In this document: piece after piece, positions 57,063 to 64,000 of the stretch | Position numbering within the stretch: the first letter of the stretch is position 1 | Layout: every line of letters begins with the position of its first letter | NCBI RefSeq assembly: GCF_009727055.1 | Contig: NC_052354.1 | Span: 38,907,739-38,971,738 of the forward strand | Source of the DNA: Benincasa hispida | Taxonomy: Eukaryota > Streptophyta > Magnoliopsida > Cucurbitales > Cucurbitaceae | DNA: 64,000 nt | Direction: 5' to 3' | The notes under the pieces: model-generated | Seen by the model: only the letters and a program-made list of their open reading frames with translations | Told to the model about the DNA's origin: nothing | Database searches by the model: none | Made by a program: the position numbers and the translations under genes

Positions 57063-57791
57063 TTACATGAAATAGAAAATACACTTTTTCTTTTGAAAAA
57101 AAGAAATACACTATTTATATTGTCACCAATAAAAAGTTAAAGAATTATAAATAATAATAATAATAATAAAGATTTATAGAAATTAATAAAAATCTATTAT
57201 ATATAGATTAGAAGAATACATATACCTTCTATACTATATATGATTATTATACCACTGACTTTAATGGTTAGTTGATATAAATGGACTAGAGTGGGGAGAA
57301 TCTTTATATTCCCTCTTTGCCTCTCATTTTTAAGCATATGGTTATTATACCTTTGACTTTAATGGTTAGTTGTTAACATCTATTTAAATGTCATTTTCAA
57401 AAAAAAAAAAAAAAAAACATCTATTTTTAAGTGTACGATCAACCTTTAACACCTTTTTGACAAAGTATCTTTTCAATAGAACACAACTTTTCATCCAAAA
57501 GACCTATTCCTCTCCAAAACAAAGGTACAATCGTTGATGTGTGTCTTGTGTTTTGTGTTTTGTGTTTTTTTTTTGGGTTTTTGTTTGTTCTTTCAGATCC
57601 CTTCTAATTGCATGTTCAACGATAACATCTCCATAGAAGCATTCTCGATAAAATACTTTTTAATAGACAATGATATTTTACTATATTTAAAAATATTTTC
57701 AGTAATTTTGTCATTTAAAACTATTACCCAACCATTCATAAAATAATAAATAAAATTAATAACACATGTGCATCATATGTGGTAATAAATT
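57063..57791. other. AT-rich intergenic DNA
   Basis: Contains an ATA microsatellite (about 57148-57167) and a duplicated phrase TGACTTTAATGGTTAGTTG (57255 and 57354). No gene. Confidence 0.6.
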
Positions 57792-58345
57792 GAGAAAAAT
57801 ACATTTTTAGTCCCTAGGTTTTGGGTATAGTTTCTATTTGGTCTATAGGTTTAAAAATGTTACACATTTAGTCCTTAAGTTTTTATTTTGGTTTTAATTT
57901 TATCTTTAAATTTCAAAATGTTACAATTTTACCTTTGATATTTGAGTTTTGTTTCAATTTGATCCCTAGGTTTCAAGATTTTACATTTTTAACTTCAATT
58001 TTTTTTTATAAATACTCACTTTTAATCATTGACGTCAGTGTCTACTAATTAATTTAAAATAATTATGAAGTTAAATTTTAAAGTTAATTTTTTAACATAC
58101 ATTAACATTGAAAATGAAAAATGAGTATTTAATGAAAAATTAAGGTTAAAAATATAAATCTTAAAATATAGGGACTAAATTAAAAAAACCTCAAATGTCA
58201 AGGGTAAAACTATAACATTTTGAAACCGAAGAACTAAATTGAAACCGAACTCAGAACTTAAGGAACTAAATGTGTAAAGATATTGAAATCTAGAGACAAA
58301 AGAAATTAGACCCAAAACATAGGGATCAAAAATGTATTTTTTTCC
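57792..58345. mobile_element. Long-TIR Mutator-type MITE
   Basis: A 554-bp element. The left end GAGAAAAATACATTTTTAG and the right end, read inward, GGAAAAAAATACATTTTTGA form inverted repeats that stay recognisable for about 200 bases (TTTAGTCC, CAAAATGTTA, TAGGTTT words and their complements). It is flanked by TAATAAATT on both sides (57783-57791 and 58346-58354), a perfect 9-bp duplication. No coding region. Confidence 0.88.
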
Positions 58346-58354
58346 TAATAAATT

Positions 58355-59000
58355 AATAATGTATAATCTATACTATCTATGAGAGCTTCAACAAAAAAAC
58401 TCTTCATTTTTTTTTTCTTTTTCTTCTTTTATTACATGGTTATGTTACGTTAGACAATTTAAGTTATAAAAATTAAAAAATTTATTAATTTTAAAATAAC
58501 ATATATACAATATTTTTTTAGATCAACATAGACGATCAAGATATCTCCCAATCTTCATAAAATAGAATCGTTCCTCCCATTGCTAATTAGTTTTGCAAAG
58601 AAAGTCATATTATCTAATATAAAGCAGAATACACACGTTAAAAAAAATGGTTTAAAATGTAAGTTCACTTATAAATTTTTTAAATTATGTTGATACCAAA
58701 TTTTGGACAAGGAAAAATGCATCTGACCTTCACGTGACAACAATGATATTTGTAATTTGGGAAGAATGTAACCTACAAGATGGAAAGATTTGCACACCTA
58801 TGTGGTACTTGCCTTAAGGCTCTGATGCTTAAGTCAAAAAGTGCAACTGTGTAGCAAATAAAAAGTTTTTGTATTCAAATAGTCTTACTTACTCTAAAGT
58901 CATAATGATGTATTTCTAGTGAAATCCAGACCTAAAGCATTCATCTTAGAGTTTTCGAGTCATATTAAGTTCACTCTCAAGCTAAATGGGTCAGGCTAGC
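58355..59000. other. Intergenic DNA, no gene seen
   Basis: AT-rich, with no recognised gene or element end. Confidence 0.5.
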
Positions 59001-60040
59001 ATTTAGCATGCCCTGTTCATCAAATTCGGAGGCTTGGCCTCGCCTCATTCTTGGCTGAGGCTGAGGGCGAGAAGGTTGGTTTCAGCTTTTAGCCAAAACT
59101 ATCTTCTTCTCAAGGCATAAATAGGTTATAATATGCTTCATTCACCAAATGAAAAGAGTCGACCTTGGCCTCATCTTTGGTTGGGAGGTTGGTTTGGGCT
59201 TTTGATCCAAATCATCCTCTTCTCAAGGCCCAAATAGGTCATAGTACACTTTATTCACCAAATGAAGCGGGTCAACCTCGACCTTGGCCACATCCTTGGT
59301 CGAGGCCTAGGTTGATCGGGCCACTTTGGCCTAAAGCCAAATCTGACCTTTTCCTTAAGTTCGTTTCATCCTCTCAACCCAGTTGCTTGTTTATTTACTG
59401 TCATTTTCTTAGCCTTGTAGCTTTTTTCTTCGTTATGTCGCTTTAAAACTTTAGCCCAAAAATCACTCATAACATTAGCCTTTAGCCCAATAATCACTCA
59501 TAACTTTAGTCCCCACTCCCAAGTTGAGGTTTTTAGTTTAATTATGTTTCATGGATTTAACTCCGTAGAAATCAACTTGGGAGTACAATCTCCCCTTCTA
59601 TCGCCATACTCCGTGACCGAACTACGATCAACTTGGGAGTACAATCTATCGCCTTTAGCCCAAGGATCGTAGAAATCAACTTGGGAGTACAATCTCCCCC
59701 GTATGTTGGGTCTATCAAGCTAACCTTTTTGCGGTTCAACAGATTTTCCAATGCACCTCTTTGCATGGAGGAGTTATGCACCAAATCGTGCCAGACCTAC
59801 CCCTAGGATAGCCCCAGGCAACTGGACATTAGTCTCTTGATCCAAGGTGGACCCCTGTTCATGAGCAGACCTTGAATATTATCTACCCAAGATTATTAAA
59901 GCTCAAACAAATTCCTGGTAACCTTTCCTGCCTTGAGGGTGGAGTTATGGTTACTTCACCCATCATTACCCTAGATGAATTGTCACTTTTTATACCAATT
60001 TTCATGCAGCTTGTCTCCACAAAAGTTGTTTCTCCCACTG
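59001..60040. repeat. Tandem-repeat-rich sequence of LTR type
   Basis: A unit of about 110 bases, CTTCTCAAGGC(C/A)(C/T)AAATAGGT with TTCACCAAATGAA and a CGACCTTGGCC box, occurs twice (from 59106 and 59219). AACTTGGGAGTACAATCT occurs three times (59573, 59630, 59677), and AATCACTCATAAC twice (59460, 59491). This is the look of an LTR or 3'-internal region of a large retrotransposon; the plus-strand frame at 59165 reflects the repeat. Confidence 0.55.
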
Positions 60041-60545
60041 ATAGCACAAAAATGTGCTATCTTTCTACACTTAATTCAAGATCATTTTTAGGTTTTATAT
60101 GTTTATTATATGGTTTTATAGGTTTCGAGCATCTAAGAGGTAGAATGGAGTGTTAATGACGAAATGGAGCTAAGGGCCAAAACGGAGCTTAATTGCATGA
60201 ACTGAAAAAAAGAGTACTAAAATTACAAGTTTGCCCTTGATACCATGGTGTCCCGGTGTTGCTTGGCACGATGCTCAATGCTGAAAGGTAGAGAGTAGCC
60301 TTTCTGTAAATTATAGTTGGTGCCACGACGTTCCAAAGTTCATCTATGTGCGTATGTGCATCAGCGTCACAACGCTGTACTCTAGCGTTGCAACACTTTT
60401 CTAATTTCTACAAAAACATCATTCAGTTGCCTAGAGTTTGATCTTCGATCCCAACCGAACTTCCACAACTTTTCTCTCAGTTTTCTTCTGTTTTTTGTTT
60501 CTTGGATGTACTCAAATGATTCCTCGATGTTCATCATGAAGATTA

Positions 60546-62343
60546 TGTTGGGAATGTCCTAGAATTCGCAGTTCGTTAAACATTCTATTTATCAATAGTA
60601 ATAAATTTTTGATTTTGCATTCTATTATGAAAATTCAATAAACATATCCATGCCTATAGTCTGAATACTGTAATTTTATGTAGTGACATAAACAGGATCA
60701 AGTTAACAGTATATAGCCTAAATGGTCTAATAAGTATATGGATGAAATTGGGTATCTCATCCTGTAACACTATTGGATGCGGCCCACTCTGTAGTTGTTA
60801 CAAGAGTTGTAAAGTGCTACAAACAATGTGATCCACAGATCGTTCATGTTGAGACATGTGAGTGGGGGCATCCTATGTAAAGAGTTTGTATATAGACTAG
60901 ACCATGAAAATAATCACTTTTCTTTATAACGACCGTTTATTGTTAAAACTGATATTTCATTTATTAAGTAACCTAGGTTAACTCGATCTTAATCCTGAGC
61001 TAGCTATGAACTCCTATTTGTTCAGGATTATTCTTTGATTTGCAAACGGTGAGAGTAGTCCAACAGCACTGCTCAATAAGCCTCCAATTTTGGGGATAAG
61101 ACCGGATGAATAGCTGGGAACATAACCCTGCAAGATGGAATTTACTCCTACCCGATTTAGGGTTAGCAAATAGGTTGTTCTCTTAAGTATTGATTCCAGG
61201 TATTGAACAGTCGGGGCCCCGCCTTCTCATGATAGAGAAAGAATTTGATGCATAGGTGTTATGCATAAAAATTGTTCATTAGAGGATTAGTGGGAACTTA
61301 AGGAACAAGATGTATTCACAGGGGTAAAACGGTTATATTGACCTAGCTATGATTACGAACAACCTATGAAGGATCGACTTACTGATTATGGGTATATAAA
61401 GTGGACATAATATATCTACAGTGAGGGGAGTTGAACTACGGGCTATAGTAGAGTGACCCATTAGTTAACGAATGAGGGTTAGATCGATCTAATGAGTTTA
61501 ACCAATTAATCTTGGATCGTTGGAGCCCATGATCTGTAGGTCCGCAAGTCCCCACTACTAGCTCGTAAATGGATAAGCTTTAAGGTAGCTTGAGAAGTTA
61601 ATTTGAAACGTTCAAATGAAAATTAAATGGAATAGGAGAATATATATTTTAAATATGATTTAAATATAAGAAGATGGATTGTTGCAAAAATTAATATTTG
61701 ATATTAAATTAATTAGAATTATTTAAATAATTATTTATTAATTTTATTAGAAAATTAATAACGTTTTTAGTTTTAAAATCAAAATTGAAATTTGAAATCG
61801 GTTTTGATAAATGGAAAATTGAAGAGTTGAAAAAACATGCATAAATGGAAAAAATGGTTTTTCCATTACCCATCTTCACTAGCTCACACAAGTACCATTT
61901 TCTTATCTTCATTTACTCTAATCATGAGCTGCAACTCATGCAGTATTCTTCTTTGCATGTTTACCTGCAATAAATAAAGAAGATTGGAGTGAATATGAGG
62001 CATGCATTTAATAGAAATTTTAGAGAAAATCTTGTGTGGAACAAGAGTTCTTCAAGAAAGTTGGTGCAGTGAGCTTTTCTCTGGTTTTCCATTGCTTCAA
62101 GTTGTTCTTGGTCCCACAACTCATTCTAAAACTCCAAGAGCATAGTGGGGAAGATCTTGAGGTGGTTCATGATGTTCTTTGGAGAAGACAATTGCTGCTG
62201 GCCGAGATCTTGAAGTGTTCTACAAACGTATGGCTACAAACCCTCTTATTTTAGATGAGCATACTTTAGTTTCTGCCAAAATTAGTGAATTTGAATGCTT
62301 ATTGATCCTTGTTACTTCTGTTGCATGTTAATACACTCTTATA
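60546..62343. mobile_element. Solo LTR 3 (TGTTGGG family)
   Basis: Begins TGTTGGGAATGTCC, ends ACACTCTTATA (1798 bp), flanked by GATTA on both sides (60541-60545 and 62344-62348). It aligns with solo LTRs 1 and 2. The last base pair reads TA in place of CA, as in copy 1. Confidence 0.93.
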
Positions 62344-62888
62344 GATTATGGGCTAAGGTACTCGTTCTAGCTTAGGCGTAGAGTAGTTTTCCTTATTTTT
62401 GCACACTTATGAGGTTTAGATTGTTTTATAACAATTCCTTGTATTTTCTTTCAATTCTTTCTCCGATTATGTATTTTTATGGTTGTATCTCTGCTTGAGG
62501 ATGTATAATCATTAGCTATGGCTTAATTTGCACTACATGATATCTAATTTTTTATTAATCCACAAGTAGCAATAGGTTAAATTATCTTGTAAGTTGTGAA
62601 TTGATTTCAACGAACATTGATTAATTAACCAAGGGAAAAATTACATTGAATGACTAATTGGTGTTCTCTATTAGGAATTCATCTTAGCAAATTCCTTAAT
62701 CTTGATGTGGTTAGTCAACTAATTAGGATGCATCTTATATAATTAAATTGGCTAATTAGATAATTTGGACTCTCACCTTGCTTTTTTAGGTGAGTTGGAT
62801 AAGGTTAGATGATATAGGAATTAGCCAATGGACCTATGATCGAGCGGCAAATTGGGAGTTAACTCAAAAGCCTAAACTAGATAGTTTA

Positions 62889-63191
62889 GGCTCCGTTTGG
62901 TAACTATTTGGTTTTAGGTTTTCGTTTTTATAAATTAAACCTATATTATCCACATTTCTTACAATGATTTGCATTGCAATGGTTGAATTCTTAGCCAAAT
63001 TCTAAAAATAAAAACAATTTTTTGAAAGCTACTTTTTTTAGTTCTCAAAATTTGGCCCGGTTTTTTAAAACATTGATGAAATATCGATGAAAAGTAGATA
63101 ACAAAGGAGAAATTTGGAGGTGAAAATAGTGTTCATAGACTTAATTTTCGAAAATAAAAGCAAAAAAACAAAATGATTATCAAACGGGACC
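62889..63191. mobile_element. Harbinger-type MITE
   Basis: A 303-bp element with ends GGCTCCGTTTGGTAACTATT and, inverted, GGTCCCGTTTGATAATCATT, flanked by TTA on both sides (62886-62888 and 63192-63194). The TTA duplication and GGnnCCGTTTG ends fit PIF/Harbinger MITEs. No coding region. Confidence 0.8.
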
Positions 63192-63300
63192 TTAATTATT
63201 GAATTCAATCTCTCTTTAGTTTTTCTACAAATTAAATTTTTGCAACCAACAAACTCAATCTCAACCTTCTCCAGTTGTAGGATCAGTATGGCAACCCTAG

Positions 63301-64000
63301 AAGGGGTGAGTAAGGTTTATTTAACTTAATAAAAACTTTTTACTAATGTGAGCCTAATTAAACAAATTAACAAACTTTTCGTTAAGAAATAATTTAAACA
63401 ATAAACTCATGCAAATAGATTCAACCTATAATAGCAAAGTAATTAAAATTAACACTTTTAGGCATTCAATTTGATCTTAATAAAAAGATTGATATGAGAT
63501 ATGTAAAGATCAATTCAACAAATCTAAATAAACATTAAAAAATTAATTTAAGGAAAAAAAATTGCAATTAATTTCATGCAATAAAATATAACAACAAATT
63601 AATTGCAAAATTAAAGCGAGATAGAGAAGAGAAATTAACATTGAGAATTTTATAGTGGTTCAGTGCAACCAGCCTACGTCCACTTCCAAACTCCTCTTGG
63701 GTACTTCACTAGAAGTCTTTGACTCGTTCCATGGCATGACTTAGAGTCGAAGAATTGCTACAACTTTCATTTTTCAGGCGCAAGAATAAACTCGATCCTT
63801 TCCACGGTTGATGATCAATCTATTACAACGACTCTTTCTCTGGGATCAAGAGCAATCCTTACAAGATGTTTGTAAAAATAAAAGGTACACTTGACAATCT
63901 CTCTACAAGAGTGGATATATAAATTTTAGCTCATAACAAATTAATCCCCACAATGCATAAGATATCTCTCTCAAGAATTATATGAAAAGAAAAAAAATTA
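63301..64000. other. Unassigned sequence at the right edge
   Basis: No open frame worth calling. The part 63650-63860 (GTGGTTCAGTGCAACCAGCC, TACGTCCACTTCC, TTGATGATCAATC) is in the style of a retrotransposon leader or LTR, but the window ends before any landmark. Confidence 0.4.

Larger units (their letters stand above)
60041..63300 (+). repeat. LTR-like sequence with two nested insertions
   Basis: It starts TGATAGCACAAAAATGTGCT, which holds the inverted pair AGCACA/TGTGCT, and resembles 9774-10300. It is interrupted by solo LTR 3 (60546-62343) and the Harbinger-type MITE (62889-63191). No coding sequence; the right end is not defined. Confidence 0.4.

Overview
The window is plant nuclear DNA, almost certainly from a dicot. 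It is AT-rich and carries one 20-exon gene with GT-AG introns inside a dense bed of LTR retrotransposons and DNA transposons. A cucurbit would fit the style of the MULE/plant-mobile-domain and Athila sequences, but that is recollection of family style and not a search result. No bacterial features, tRNA or rRNA genes were seen. The only gene that looks intact is xylose isomerase (minus strand, 17552-22213, 476 codons plus stop). Its 20 exons were joined here by hand and all splice phases agree.

Layout. 1-8649: right part of a decayed Athila-type Ty3/gypsy element on the minus strand, called E (gag, protease, reverse transcriptase, RNase H and integrase remnants, primer site, 5' LTR), with a solo LTR (A, 1800-3897) inside its reverse transcriptase. 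8650-12625: LTR and 3'-internal remnants of further elements. 12628-14165: decayed Ty1/copia pol. 14190-16007: a dispersed AT-rich repeat, possibly a Helitron. 17330-22600: the xylose isomerase gene.

23385-57062 is one set of nested insertions. A second copy of the AT-rich repeat is split by a hAT transposon (24585-56849, about 3.6 kb once insertions are subtracted). The hAT is split by a Mutator-like element (MULE, 24797-51909, about 5.9 kb net, 9-bp target duplication AAATTAAAA). The MULE holds a solo LTR (28907-30713), a non-autonomous Athila-like element B (30791-39892, duplication ACCCA) and a defective Athila-type element C (40512-50760, duplication TTACG). C holds another solo LTR, D (41748-43464). 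A second copy of the first solo-LTR family (54915-56458, duplication GATCC) sits in the last part of the hAT transposase gene. Subtracting these insertions rejoins the interrupted sequences at the expected points, which is the main support for the model.

57063-64000: a 554-bp long-TIR Mutator-type MITE with a perfect 9-bp duplication, tandem-repeat-rich LTR-like DNA, a third solo LTR of the same family, and a 303-bp Harbinger-type MITE with TTA duplications.

The most unusual item is the MULE. Its gene fuses a MuDR N-terminal domain directly to a plant mobile domain with no DDE transposase core between them, and its first exon lies between two arrays of 22-bp repeats centred on CGATCG. All mobile-element genes in the window carry lesions and none looks autonomous.
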